The position numbers and the translations under genes were made by a program. 64,000 nucleotides of DNA from Spartobacteria bacterium UBA695 (GTDB lineage: Bacteria > Verrucomicrobiota > Verrucomicrobiia > Chthoniobacterales > Chthoniobacteraceae): assembly GCA_002298145.1 (NCBI GenBank), contig DBMP01000023.1:1-64000 (forward strand), in the 5' to 3' direction. This document shows, in pieces, positions 18,156 through 26,800 of the stretch; the first letter of the stretch is position 1; every line of letters starts with the position of its first letter. The notes under the pieces are model-generated. The model ran no database searches, was not told the origin of the DNA, and was given only the letters and a program-made list of their open reading frames with translations.

Positions 18156-19934
18156 ATGGGATCAATGAGCAAAAAAATCTGGCGCATTGTCCTCAGCTAC
18201 GTTCTCGTAGCTGGCCTGTGGGTTTTTTTCTCTGACCGGCTCGTCATCCACCCCGGGGTCTCCCCGGAGTTCGCGGCGCACTGGTCCTTGATCAAGGGTC
18301 TGGCATTCGTGGTCATCACGGGGCTGCTGCTCCACGTCCTCATCCACCGGCTGACCGCCCAGATCTGGAACACCGCCCAGGGCTGGGAAAACAGCGAGCG
18401 GAAGTTCCGGACGCTCCTCGAACGCATCCGGGACGGCATCCTCGCCGTCGACGTGCAGACCATGCGAGTGTTCCTCAGCAACCAGGCGTTCTCTGAAATG
18501 CTCCAATACGCCCCCGAAGAACTGACGGGAATGGAAGTCACCCGGATGCATCCCGCAGAGCTCCACCCGATGCTCATCGAACGCTTCCAGCGGATGCGCC
18601 AGAGCATCATCCCTCCCCGGAGAGTCCTCCCGATGCTTCGCAAGGACGGCTCCATGTTTTACGTCGAAGTCACCACCGCGCTCATCACACTGGAAGGCCG
18701 CCAGTATACGATCAGCGTTTTCCGCGACATGACCGAACGGCTCAAGGCCCAGGAGACCCTCCAGCACGCCAAGGAGGAAGCAGAGAAAGCGCGCGAGGAT
18801 GCCGAAAAGGCCCGTGAAGAAGCGGAAACAGCCAGCCTCGCCAAGGATCAATTCATCTCCATCATCAGCCACGAACTGCGCACCCCGCTCACCCCCGCCC
18901 TGGCCATGGTCACGGCCTTGAAGGAAACCGTGGCCGACCAGAGCCGGGAGGACCTGGAAATCATCCGGCGCAACCTGGAGCTGGAGTCAATGCTGATCGA
19001 CGACCTCCTGGACATTACCCGCATAACCAACGGGAAAGTCGATCTGCGCCTGGAACGCACCGATCTCCACGCGGCCATCCACCACGCCGTGGGCATCTGC
19101 AAAACCTCCATCGAAGCCAAAGGGCTCCGCTACACGCTCCAGTTGGAGGCAGCCAATCCCTACGTCTGGGGCGACCCGCCCCGGCTCCAGCAAGTCTTCT
19201 GGAGCCTACTCAATAACGCAGTAAAATTCACCCCCGAAGGCGGCTCGATCACGATCCACAGCTTCAACAAAGGCCCCACCGTGCGGGTGGAGGTAACGGA
19301 TACCGGCATCGGCTTCGAACCCCGAGAACTGCCCCGGCTCTTTCTGCCCTTCGAACAGGGCGAACAAAGCAAAATCCGCCGTTTCGGCGGCCTCGGTCTG
19401 GGGCTCAGCATCGCCCGCACGATCACACAGCTTCACAAGGGGACCCTCTCCGGAGCAAGCGACGGGAAGGACCAGGGGAGCACCTTCACGCTCGAACTGC
19501 CGACCACAGAGCCCCTCGAACACCTGGAAGTACCCGGCTCCGGCAGCGACGAACCGCTCTCCGCGCGCATTCTGCTGGTGGACGACCATGCCGACACGCT
19601 GCAAATCCTAGCCCGCCTCCTGCGCCGCTGGGGCTACCAGGTCACCTCGGCCAACACAGTACAGACAGCGCTGCGCCTGGCCAGCAAAGCCCACTTCGAC
19701 GTCCTGATCAGCGACCTGGCGCTGCCCGACGGCAACGGCTGCGACATCATGCGGGAGGTAAAGGCCCGCTACGGGGTGCGGGGCATCGCGCTCAGCGGAT
19801 TCGGCTCCGATGCCGATCGCGAGATGAGCCGCGAGGCCGGGTTCGAGGAGCATTTCGTCAAGCCGATCAGCTTTCCGCCAATGCGCGCCGCCCTGGAGCG
19901 CATCGCCGCAGCGGCCCAAAAGGGCAAAGCGTGA
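18156..19934 (+). CDS. Hybrid sensor histidine kinase with PAS and receiver domains
   Basis: Membrane-bound hybrid kinase of 592 residues. It has two N-terminal transmembrane helices (about 8-25 and 45-65), then a PAS domain (about 85-205, RFQRMRQS.. and ISVFRDMTERLKAQ). A charged coiled coil of AKEEAEKAREDAEKAREEAE type follows. The HisKA box is FISIISHELRTPL and the HATPase domain has LLNNAVKFTPEGG and GLGLGLSIAR. The C-terminal receiver domain has ILLVDDHADT and the acceptor Asp in VLISDLALPDG. No DNA-binding output is attached and no partner regulator is adjacent, so its downstream target is unknown. It overlaps the NIF3 gene by 4 bp. In-frame ATG at 18165 or GTG at 18147 are alternative starts. 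Confidence 0.92.
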   Translation: MGSMSKKIWRIVLSYVLVAGLWVFFSDRLVIHPGVSPEFAAHWSLIKGLAFVVITGLLLHVLIHRLTAQIWNTAQGWENSERKFRTLLERIRDGILAVDVQTMRVFLSNQAFSEMLQYAPEELTGMEVTRMHPAELHPMLIERFQRMRQSIIPPRRVLPMLRKDGSMFYVEVTTALITLEGRQYTISVFRDMTERLKAQETLQHAKEEAEKAREDAEKAREEAETASLAKDQFISIISHELRTPLTPALAMVTALKETVADQSREDLEIIRRNLELESMLIDDLLDITRITNGKVDLRLERTDLHAAIHHAVGICKTSIEAKGLRYTLQLEAANPYVWGDPPRLQQVFWSLLNNAVKFTPEGGSITIHSFNKGPTVRVEVTDTGIGFEPRELPRLFLPFEQGEQSKIRRFGGLGLGLSIARTITQLHKGTLSGASDGKDQGSTFTLELPTTEPLEHLEVPGSGSDEPLSARILLVDDHADTLQILARLLRRWGYQVTSANTVQTALRLASKAHFDVLISDLALPDGNGCDIMREVKARYGVRGIALSGFGSDADREMSREAGFEEHFVKPISFPPMRAALERIAAAAQKGKA

Positions 19935-20755
19935 CCTTTTCCCCCGGTCGCAAACGTGATTCAATGGCCCCCGCCATGCCTAAAACCAGCCCACGCACGG
20001 AAGTCTCCCTCGCCCCGGTGGTTCGCCATCTCGAAACCCTGCTCAACCACGAGAACGTGGCCGATTTTTCCAACGCCTTCAACGGCCTCCAGGTGGAAAA
20101 CCGCGGTGCAATCCACAAGATTGGCGCGGCCGTGGATGGCTGCGAGGCAACGCTGGCCGAGGCGGCGCGGCGCGGGATCGATTTCCTGCTCGTCCACCAC
20201 GGCCTCCTCTGGCAGGGGGCGCAGAAAATCGAGGGGCCCGTTTACCGTAAATTGAAGCTGGCCTTCGACGCCGATCTCGCCGTGTTCAGCTCGCACCTAC
20301 CGCTGGATCTCCACCCCCGGCTAGGCAATAACGCGCTCCTCTTCCAGGCGCTCGGCTTCCGGAAGCCAGAGCCGTTTTTCCTGGAAAAAGGGAGCCATAT
20401 CGGCCTGAAAACAAAGCTGGCGCTGGACCGCGAGACCCTGGCCGCGCGGCTGGAAAAAGCAGTGGGTGCTCCGGTAAAGCTGATCCCCGGCGGCCCGGCC
20501 AAGACAGCTCGGATCGGGATCGTATCCGGCGGCGCGGGCGGCGAACTTTTCAAAGCGGCGGCCGAGGGAGTCGATACATTCATCACCGGCGAGGCGCCCC
20601 ACTGGGCCTACCCGGCGGCGGAGGAGCTGGGCCTGAACCTCTACGTGGCCGGGCATTACGCTACGGAGACCTTCGGCGTAAAAGCCCTGGCGGCCTACGT
20701 TTCCAAGCGTTACCGGCTCCCCTGGGAATTCATCGACCACCCGACCGGGCTCTAA
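19931..20755 (+). CDS. NIF3/DUF34-family dinuclear metal protein
   Basis: NIF3-like protein of 274 residues or slightly fewer. Features of the family are FNGLQVENRG near the N-terminus, the metal-binding LLVHHGLLWQ, FSSHLPLDLHPRLGNN in the middle, and TGEAPHW plus VAGHYATETFGVKAL near the C-terminus, which supply the remaining metal ligands. Members have been proposed to act as GTP cyclohydrolase-like or repair enzymes, but no reaction is certain. The GTG start overlaps the stop of the kinase gene (GTGA) and has AAGGG 7 nt upstream; ATGs at 19964 and 19976 are in frame but lack a ribosome site. Confidence 0.88.
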   Translation: MTFSPGRKRDSMAPAMPKTSPRTEVSLAPVVRHLETLLNHENVADFSNAFNGLQVENRGAIHKIGAAVDGCEATLAEAARRGIDFLLVHHGLLWQGAQKIEGPVYRKLKLAFDADLAVFSSHLPLDLHPRLGNNALLFQALGFRKPEPFFLEKGSHIGLKTKLALDRETLAARLEKAVGAPVKLIPGGPAKTARIGIVSGGAGGELFKAAAEGVDTFITGEAPHWAYPAAEELGLNLYVAGHYATETFGVKALAAYVSKRYRLPWEFIDHPTGL

Positions 20756-20784
20756 AGCCACGCAGCCCTTGCCTCCCCTCTCCC

Positions 20785-21420
20785 GTGCTCACGCTCGAAC
20801 GCTCCTTTTTTGAACGCGACCCACTGACGGTTTCCCGGGAGCTGATCGGCTGCGAACTCGTCGCCGGGGATTGCGCAGGGATCATCGTGGAAACGGAGGC
20901 CTACCTGGCGGAGGGGGACGAGGCGTGCCACACGTTTTTCCGGCCCAGCACGCGGGAGTTCATGGCTGGGCACGCCCCGGGCGCGGCGTATATATACCTT
21001 AATTACGGAATGTACTGGCTCCTCAACGCGCTCATCAAGGGCGGCCCGGGCGGCGACGGCTTCACGCTGATCCGGGCGGTGGAGCCGCTGCACGGAATCG
21101 AGCTGATGCAGGAGCGGCGCCACCGAAGCGCACTCCATGAACTCTGCTCCGGGCCAGGGAAGCTAACCCAGGCCTTTGGCATCGGCGGGGCCGACCACGG
21201 GAGCAATCTCTGCGAGGGGCCGATCACCTTTCGTAAACGCCTGGAGCCCCCGGAGATCGTGGCCTGTGCGCGGATAGGGATCAGCCGCGCAGCGCATTTC
21301 CCCTGGCGTTTTTTGCTGAAAGGGAGCCCGTTTGTCAGCGTGGGGCCGGGGAAGGAAAAGGCCGCGAAAAAGCGCGCGGAGGATAGCCGCAAAAAGCCAC
21401 AAAAACAGAAGAACTTCTGA
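20785..21420 (+). CDS. DNA-3-methyladenine glycosylase (AAG/MPG type)
   Basis: Base-excision repair enzyme that removes alkylated purines from DNA. The 211 residues contain the family signature GIIVETEAYLAEGDEACHTF with the catalytic Glu, then GAAYIYLNYGMYWLLN and the C-terminal LCSGPGKLTQAFGI. About 20 residues at the C-terminus (PGKEKAAKKRAEDSRKK) are lysine/arginine-rich and lie beyond the usual fold; a DNA-contacting tail is possible. GTG at 20785 is the start. The gene ends 14 bp before a long inverted repeat and is convergent with the glucan phosphorylase gene. Confidence 0.93.
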   Translation: MLTLERSFFERDPLTVSRELIGCELVAGDCAGIIVETEAYLAEGDEACHTFFRPSTREFMAGHAPGAAYIYLNYGMYWLLNALIKGGPGGDGFTLIRAVEPLHGIELMQERRHRSALHELCSGPGKLTQAFGIGGADHGSNLCEGPITFRKRLEPPEIVACARIGISRAAHFPWRFLLKGSPFVSVGPGKEKAAKKRAEDSRKKPQKQKNF

Positions 21421-21434
21421 ACAAAGAGTAAATT

Positions 21435-21504
21435 TCACGCAAAGGCGCAAAGACGCAAAGAAGAGACGCACCTGTTTTCTTTGCGACTTTGCGCCTTTGC
21501 GTGA
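21435..21504. repeat. Long imperfect inverted repeat (28-bp arms)
   Basis: Two 28-base arms at 21435-21462 and 21477-21504 are complementary at 27 of 28 positions around a 14-base loop. Each arm is itself built from short reiterated units of the type GCAAAG (left arm TCACGCAAAGGCGCAAAGAC, right arm the complement). It sits exactly between the convergent mpg-type and glucan phosphorylase genes, so it could act as a bidirectional transcription stop or as a dispersed repetitive palindrome. No other copy was noticed in this window. Confidence 0.85.
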
Positions 21505-21530
21505 GAAATGGCTTTTGCCTGTAATTCGTA

Positions 21531-23216
21531 TTACTCGAAATACGCCTTCAGCACATATTGCTGAAGCATCCGGTGGGTGTTGAAGAACGAGCCATTGAGC
21601 GCAATGCAGTGGCGCATGACGTCCACATAGCGGTCACGGTCATCGTAGTAGAGCGGCAGGATCGTCTGCTCCAGCTGCGCATAGAGCGAAGCCGCGTCGT
21701 CCGGCTCCCGGCTTTTCCTCACCCCCGGCAACGAGCCAATGGCCCAACCGGTAATCCCCTCAATCCAGCCCTCGATCCACCAGCCGTCGAGCACGCTCAG
21801 GCTTGGCACGCCGTTGAGCGCGGCTTTCATCCCGCTGGTACCCGAGGCCTCCATCGGCGGCTCCGGAGTATTGAGCCAGAGATCGACCCCCGAGACCATC
21901 ATCCGAGCGATGTCCATGTCGTAATGCGCCAGGAAGGCCACCGTGACCCGCCCCCGGAGCTGCTCGGCGAATTGGAAAATTTGGTGGATCGTCTCCTTAC
22001 CCTCCTGGTCATTCGGGTGAGCCTTACCGGCAAAAATAATCTGGAGGCGACCAGAGCCGATCCGGGCCAGGCGCTCCAGATCGGAGAAAAGCAACCCGGG
22101 GCGCTTGTAGGCCGTCACGCGGCGGGCAAAGCCGAGGGTGAACGTGTCGGTGTCCATTCCGGCATTCGTCTCGCGGTTAACCATCCGCAGAAGCTGGCGC
22201 TTGGCCTCGTCATGCGCTTCCCAGATCTGCTCGCGGGGAATGCTCAGGGCGTAGCGCAGGCTGTAGTTATCGAGCCGCCAGCCGGGGATCGTCCGGTCGT
22301 AGAGCGCCGCGAGCGACTCGGCGGCCCACGTCCCGCCGTGGACGCCGTTGGTGATGGCGTCGATGGTATAGTTGGCGAACATCTGCCGGGCCACCACGCC
22401 GTGGCTTTTGGCAACGCCGTTGACGTAATGGCTCAGGTTGAGCGCCAGGTGGGTCATGTTCAGCATCCCCTCGGCGCAGAAGAGGTCCTGCATATCGCGC
22501 ACCTCGCGGCGGTCGAGCACGCGGTCCACGAGGCTCATTTCGAACTTATCGTGCCCAGCGGGAACGGGCGTGTGAGTGGTAAAAACGCACTGGAGCTTTA
22601 CCTCGTCCACATCCTCCCGCGTGAAGGTCTCGCGCCCGGCCCGGCGCGCCGCCTCATCGAGCAATTCAATGCCCAGAAACGCGGCATGCCCTTCGTTCAT
22701 GTGGTAGCGGGCCACTCGCTTGTACCCCAGGGCTCGCAGCATCCGCACCCCGCCGATGCCGAGCACCACCTCCTGGCAAAGCCGGTAATGGGCATCGCCG
22801 CCGTAGAGAGTGCCCGTCAAAGAGCGGTCCCAGTCGCTGTTTTCCGGCAGATCCGTGTCGAGAAAGTAGACCAGCACCAGGAAGCCGCCCGAGCCGGTGA
22901 TTTCCGCCACCCAAGCGCGGATTTGCACAGCCCGCCCCTCCACCTGGACCACCGCCCGGGCGGGCAGCTCCATGAGGAAATCCGCAGGCACCCAGGCCAC
23001 GGGCTCCTCGGTCTGCCAGCCCTGCGCGTCCAGGCGCTGGTAAAAATAGCCCTTCCGGTGAAGCAGCGTGACACCGACGAGCGGAACCTTCAAATCCGCC
23101 GCCGCCTTCACCGTATCCCCGGCGAGAATGCCCAGGCCGCCGCTGTAGGTGGGCATCCTCGGCTCCAGCCCGATCTCCATGGAAAAATAGGCGATGACGG
23201 GCCGGGATTTGTTCAT
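21531..23216 (-). CDS. glgP: Alpha-glucan phosphorylase (short GT35 type)
   Basis: Releases glucose-1-phosphate from glycogen or maltodextrins using pyridoxal phosphate. The 561-residue protein starts directly at the catalytic fold (PVIAYFSMEIGLEPRMPTYS), lacking the N-terminal extension of longer members. It is therefore of the compact type seen in Thermotoga-like enzymes. Diagnostic stretches are YHMNEGHAAFLGIELL, FTTHTPVPAGHDKF, ITNGVHGGTWA, FARRVTAYKRPGLL, IIFAGKAHPND and the PLP region PPMEASGTSGMKAALNG. It is convergent with the DNA glycosylase gene and separated from it by the long hairpin repeat. Confidence 0.95.
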   Translation of the reverse strand: MNKSRPVIAYFSMEIGLEPRMPTYSGGLGILAGDTVKAAADLKVPLVGVTLLHRKGYFYQRLDAQGWQTEEPVAWVPADFLMELPARAVVQVEGRAVQIRAWVAEITGSGGFLVLVYFLDTDLPENSDWDRSLTGTLYGGDAHYRLCQEVVLGIGGVRMLRALGYKRVARYHMNEGHAAFLGIELLDEAARRAGRETFTREDVDEVKLQCVFTTHTPVPAGHDKFEMSLVDRVLDRREVRDMQDLFCAEGMLNMTHLALNLSHYVNGVAKSHGVVARQMFANYTIDAITNGVHGGTWAAESLAALYDRTIPGWRLDNYSLRYALSIPREQIWEAHDEAKRQLLRMVNRETNAGMDTDTFTLGFARRVTAYKRPGLLFSDLERLARIGSGRLQIIFAGKAHPNDQEGKETIHQIFQFAEQLRGRVTVAFLAHYDMDIARMMVSGVDLWLNTPEPPMEASGTSGMKAALNGVPSLSVLDGWWIEGWIEGITGWAIGSLPGVRKSREPDDAASLYAQLEQTILPLYYDDRDRYVDVMRHCIALNGSFFNTHRMLQQYVLKAYFE

Positions 23217-23275
23217 ACCGTCCCGTTTATCGCGGGAGGGACGGGAAACGGTTGCCCTCTGGGGCGCTCAGCGAT

Positions 23276-24265
23276 TCACCTGCGCGGCAGCCCACAGGCG
23301 GCGCTCTTATAATGCTGGTGGTAATCCTCGGCCGGGTAAAACACCTCCGCCGTGGTAATCGCCGTCACGATGGGGCGCATTCCGGGCCGTTCTTGCGCCG
23401 CCTTGGAAGCCTCGGCCTCCTTCCGCTGCTCCGGCGAGTGGGTAAAGATCTCCGAGCGGTAATTATCGCCCAAGTCTGGCCCCTGCCCGCCCACCTGGCG
23501 CGGATCGTGGATTTTCCAGAATAAATCGAGGAGCTCTTTATACGAAACCTTGGCGCGGTCGAACTCCACCTCCACGGCCTCGGCATGCCCAGTCGTGTGC
23601 ATACAGACTTGCTCGTAAGAGGGGTCCTTCACATGCCCCCCGGTGTATCCGGCGGCGGTTTGGAGCACGCCGGGCGTGGCGTCAAAGGCCGCCTGAACGC
23701 CCCAGAAACACCCGGCGGCGAACGTCGCTTTCTCCACCTGGCGCAGATCAAGGGCCACGCCGTTCATGCAGTAGCGCAGCCCCGTCGGAGGCGGTCCATC
23801 GGGAAAAACGTGCCCGAGGTGGGAGTCGCACCGGGCGCAGACCACTTCTTCGCGGATCATCCCGTGGCTCGTGTCGCGCGCAATCCGCACGCGGTCGCCC
23901 CCCATCGCCGCGGTGAAGCTCGGCCAGCCGGTACCGGAGTCAAACTTGCTCCCGGACTCGAACAACGGCAGCCCGCACGCCGCGCAAACAAACGTCCCCT
24001 TCCCGTGCGGGTTCCAGCACTGGGCGGAAAACGGTCTCTCCGTTCCCCGCTCCCGCATGACCTCATACTGATGCGGCGTGAGCCGTTTGCGCCACTCGGC
24101 ATCGCTTAAAGTGATTTTCTCAATCATACCATGGCCTCGGTTATGGGTTGTACGATACTCGCCCTGCGCCGCTCTGCAAACCGACGGCAGCAAATCCAGC
24201 CCCGCCAGGAGAAGCCCCAGGGCTAACAACACTAAAAACATCAGGAGAAGCCGACTGGTTTTCAT
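23276..24265 (-). CDS. Exported bifunctional methionine sulfoxide reductase MsrB-MsrA
   Basis: Repairs both R- and S-methionine sulfoxide. The 329-residue chain has an N-terminal hydrophobic segment (RLLLMFLVLLALGLLLAGL) that anchors or exports it. MsrB comes next (about 48-175), with zinc pairs Cys94/Cys97 and Cys143/Cys146 and the catalytic Cys166 in RYCMNG. MsrA is last (about 180-329), with the catalytic Cys186 in AAGCFWG and the ending YHQHYKSAACGL. The order B-A is the reverse of the PilB type in Neisseria. The hydrophobic N-terminus suggests repair of periplasmic proteins, next to a Cpx-like envelope-stress system. The ATG at 24265 is chosen; a longer in-frame start at 24385 would precede the hydrophobic segment with a basic tail. 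Confidence 0.9.
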   Translation of the reverse strand: MKTSRLLLMFLVLLALGLLLAGLDLLPSVCRAAQGEYRTTHNRGHGMIEKITLSDAEWRKRLTPHQYEVMRERGTERPFSAQCWNPHGKGTFVCAACGLPLFESGSKFDSGTGWPSFTAAMGGDRVRIARDTSHGMIREEVVCARCDSHLGHVFPDGPPPTGLRYCMNGVALDLRQVEKATFAAGCFWGVQAAFDATPGVLQTAAGYTGGHVKDPSYEQVCMHTTGHAEAVEVEFDRAKVSYKELLDLFWKIHDPRQVGGQGPDLGDNYRSEIFTHSPEQRKEAEASKAAQERPGMRPIVTAITTAEVFYPAEDYHQHYKSAACGLPRR

Positions 24266-24308
24266 ACGACGGCGAGGGATTGAGCGCAATCTCCCACAAC
24301 TCCGCCGC

Positions 24309-25892
24309 TTAGCAAGCTGAGTCTTCTTCCGCAGGGAGTCGGATTTCCACCTCCAGCCCATGCGGAGAGCGGTTCCGGGCCACAACGGTGCCTTTGCAAG
24401 AATCCACGCAGGTCTTGACGATCGTCAGCCCCAAGCCCACGCCCCCGGTTTCCCTCGTGCGCGAACGATCCAGCCGGTAAAAGGCATCGAACAGCCGGGG
24501 AAGCTCCTCCTCCGGCACACCAGGGCCACTGTCTCGCACCCGGATCGCCACTTCGTCACCCGTGCGCTCCGCGTCCACCTCGATCGGGCCGCCGCCACCA
24601 TACCGGACGGCATTGCGGATCAGGTTGGAGACCGCCCGGACGATAAATTCCCGGTCGGCCAGCACCGTAAGCTCTTCAGGAACCGCCCCCAGACGAATCT
24701 CCACCTTATCCGCCACCTCGCGGGCCGCCGCCTCGTCAATCGCCGACTTCACCGCCACAGGCACCAACCGGACGGCCGCCCCCCCGAACGAAGCCCGGGA
24801 AAAAGCGAGCAGTTCATTGACCAGCGCGGCAATCTGCTCCGCCTTCTCGCTGGCCCGCCGGACGTAGTCATCCTTCTCCTCGCGTTGCTCCATGATGCCG
24901 AGCACCATCTGGAGCCGGGCCAGCGGAGAGCAAAGCTCGTGCGCGATGTCCCCCAGGAAACGCTTCTGCCCCATGACAAAACCGTTGAGCCGCCCGGCCA
25001 TCTGGTTGATCGAGTCCCCCAGCGAACCGAGTTCATCCCCGCGCCGCGCCGCCACGCGCACATCGAAGCGCCCCTCGGCAATCTGCCGGGTCGTGTGGGT
25101 CATCTGCCGAATGGACCGGGTAATGCCGTGCAGCAGCGGCAGCCAGAAGATCACCGAAAAAACAACCGTACCCGTCACCAGCCAGATCCACGGCACCGGG
25201 TCGAGGATAAGCCCCCCCATGCTAAAGGTCTCTGCCTCGGCCACGAGCACCACGCGCATCGGAGCGCCCAGGCGCGGGTTATCAAGCCGGGTGCGGTGGA
25301 GCAGCCAGTAGCGCGCCGGGTTCTTGGTCCGTAAAAACGCGCGGGAAGCTCCCGACATCGCCGCAAACGGATGGGCGGTTGGCCCCGAAGTCGCCTCCGG
25401 TTGCCCTGAGGAGGTGGGGGCGCCCTTTTTTCCTTCTGTTTTGCGCTCTCCCTTTTTCTGGGCTCGACGCTCGGCCGCAGACGGCGTGGGCGTCGGCTTG
25501 GGAGGCTGCGGGAAGGCCAGCAGGCGCTCGCGCACCGGGCCGGGAAGCTCTTTCACCCGGCCCAGGAGGTAGTCGCCGTTGGGGTCAAAAATGGAAATCC
25601 GCACCCCGTAGGCATCGCTGAAGCGATCCAGCACCTCGGACCAGTATTCCGGCACCGTGTTGTCAAGTTCCCCCACGATAAGCGTCCGCAGCGACTCAAC
25701 GCGCTGCCTGGCGCTACTGGCAAAGACCCAGTCCAGGTTGATATGGTACTGGGTGGCAAAGATCAGGCAGAAAACCGCCGCCAGCAGCGTCAGGTTCAGG
25801 AAGAACCAGACGAGAATCTGCGCAGCGATCGGAATCCGCCAAAAGAGGCCACCTTTGGGGTTCGCGTCAGCCGGTTTCGTTTCACTCCGCAT
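24309..25892 (-). CDS. Cpx-like sensor histidine kinase
   Basis: Envelope sensor kinase of 527 residues. Two transmembrane helices flank a periplasmic domain: the first at about 20-45 (ILVWFFLNLTLLAAVFCLIF), the second at WIWLVTGTVVFSVIFWLPLL. The periplasmic part contains a Lys/Pro/Ser-rich low-complexity insert (PTPTPSAAERRAQKKGER). HAMP, HisKA (FLGDIAHELCSPLARLQ) and HATPase (LIRNAVRYGG, DSGPGVPEEEL, GGVGLGLTIVK) follow. The start ATG at 25892 overlaps the end of the response regulator gene by 11 bp, showing coupling. The order regulator-kinase and the divergent CpxP/Spy-like gene resemble the Cpx envelope-stress arrangement, but the signal is not known. Confidence 0.9.
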   Translation of the reverse strand: MRSETKPADANPKGGLFWRIPIAAQILVWFFLNLTLLAAVFCLIFATQYHINLDWVFASSARQRVESLRTLIVGELDNTVPEYWSEVLDRFSDAYGVRISIFDPNGDYLLGRVKELPGPVRERLLAFPQPPKPTPTPSAAERRAQKKGERKTEGKKGAPTSSGQPEATSGPTAHPFAAMSGASRAFLRTKNPARYWLLHRTRLDNPRLGAPMRVVLVAEAETFSMGGLILDPVPWIWLVTGTVVFSVIFWLPLLHGITRSIRQMTHTTRQIAEGRFDVRVAARRGDELGSLGDSINQMAGRLNGFVMGQKRFLGDIAHELCSPLARLQMVLGIMEQREEKDDYVRRASEKAEQIAALVNELLAFSRASFGGAAVRLVPVAVKSAIDEAAAREVADKVEIRLGAVPEELTVLADREFIVRAVSNLIRNAVRYGGGGPIEVDAERTGDEVAIRVRDSGPGVPEEELPRLFDAFYRLDRSRTRETGGVGLGLTIVKTCVDSCKGTVVARNRSPHGLEVEIRLPAEEDSAC

Positions 25893-26643
25893 TGGGGTCG
25901 ATGAGCATATAGCCAATGGCGCGCACCGTCTTGATGAAGCGGGGCGCTTTTGGGTCATCGCCGAGCTTGCGCCGCAGCGACCAGATGTGGACGTCAATCG
26001 AGCGGTCCATGCCGTCGTAAAGGCGCTCGCCGATCTCCTCAATGAGCCGTTCGCGGGTTTTCACGCGGCCCCGCGCCCGGGCCAGGCTGAAAAGCAGATC
26101 GAACTCCAGCGCCGTGAGCTTAAGCGGCACCCCGTCAAGCTCCGCGGTGCGCGACGCGGGCCGGATGCACAGCGGCCCCGCCACCCACTCGGATTCCGGC
26201 TCCTGAGTCCCCTCGGCGGAAGCCCCCGCCTTTACCCCCCGGCGACGCGTCACCGCCCGCAGCCGGGCCAGCAGCTCTCGGGAAGAGAACGTCTTGGGCA
26301 GGTAATCGTCGGCCCCCATTTCCAGACCCACAATCCGGTCAGTCTCCTCGCCCCGGGCCGTCAGCATCAGCACCAGAACATCCGACCGGGAGCGGATCGC
26401 CCGGAGCACCTCGAAGCCGTCGATGCCCGGCAGCATCACATCCAAAATGATCGCGTGGAACTCCTCGGAAAGCGCTCGGTCGGCCCCGGCCCGACCATCG
26501 TGTTCTGCCACGACGCCATAACGCAGCGGCTGGAGGTAGTCGGCGATGAGAGCGCACAGCTCCCGGTCATCGTCGATGATCAGAATCTTCTGATCATTAC
26601 CCGGCGGCGTTGACTTTGGAGAGGGTTCGGAGGAAATCATCAC
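25882..26643 (-). CDS. OmpR-family response regulator (Cpx-like)
   Basis: Two-domain regulator of 253 residues. The receiver domain has the acidic pair in ILIIDDDRELC, the phospho-acceptor Asp in AIILDVMLPGIDG, the Thr in LMLTARG and a Lys in DDYLPKTFSSRELLA. A linker of about 20 residues rich in Ala/Glu precedes the winged-helix DNA-binding domain (LTALEFDLLFSLARARGRVK, then RSIDVHIWSLRRKLG, and KTVRAIGYML). It is co-transcribed with the downstream kinase. Three TCTTAAC elements in the divergent promoter region upstream are good candidates for its own binding sites. Confidence 0.92.
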   Translation of the reverse strand: MMISSEPSPKSTPPGNDQKILIIDDDRELCALIADYLQPLRYGVVAEHDGRAGADRALSEEFHAIILDVMLPGIDGFEVLRAIRSRSDVLVLMLTARGEETDRIVGLEMGADDYLPKTFSSRELLARLRAVTRRRGVKAGASAEGTQEPESEWVAGPLCIRPASRTAELDGVPLKLTALEFDLLFSLARARGRVKTRERLIEEIGERLYDGMDRSIDVHIWSLRRKLGDDPKAPRFIKTVRAIGYMLIDPNAE

Positions 26644-26696
26644 GCTGCCCTAACTCCATAAACCCCTCGATTTGAAGATGCGAGCCCGGATTTCTT

Positions 26697-26747
26697 TCTT
26701 AACCATCTCTTAACAAATAAACTGGCAGCTCGAAATTCTATCTTAAC
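26697..26747. promoter_or_regulatory. Three phased TCTTAAC direct repeats
   Basis: The heptamer TCTTAAC occurs at 26697-26703, 26708-26714 and 26741-26747, all in the same orientation. The spacings are 11 and 33 bases, i.e. one and three helical turns. The site lies between the response regulator gene (minus strand) and the CpxP/Spy-like gene (plus strand). OmpR-family regulators characteristically bind direct repeats spaced by about one turn. Binding by the neighbouring regulator to control both directions is an inference. Confidence 0.6.
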
Positions 26748-26800
26748 AATGCCAGCCTAGATTTACGACACATCGGATCAGGAACCCTTTTTCTCACCCC

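Noticed and set aside
21558..23312. Long open frame of about 580 codons antisense to the glucan phosphorylase gene
   Set aside because: It lies wholly opposite a well-supported GT35 enzyme, its translation shows no family motif, and long antisense frames are expected in GC-rich coding DNA.
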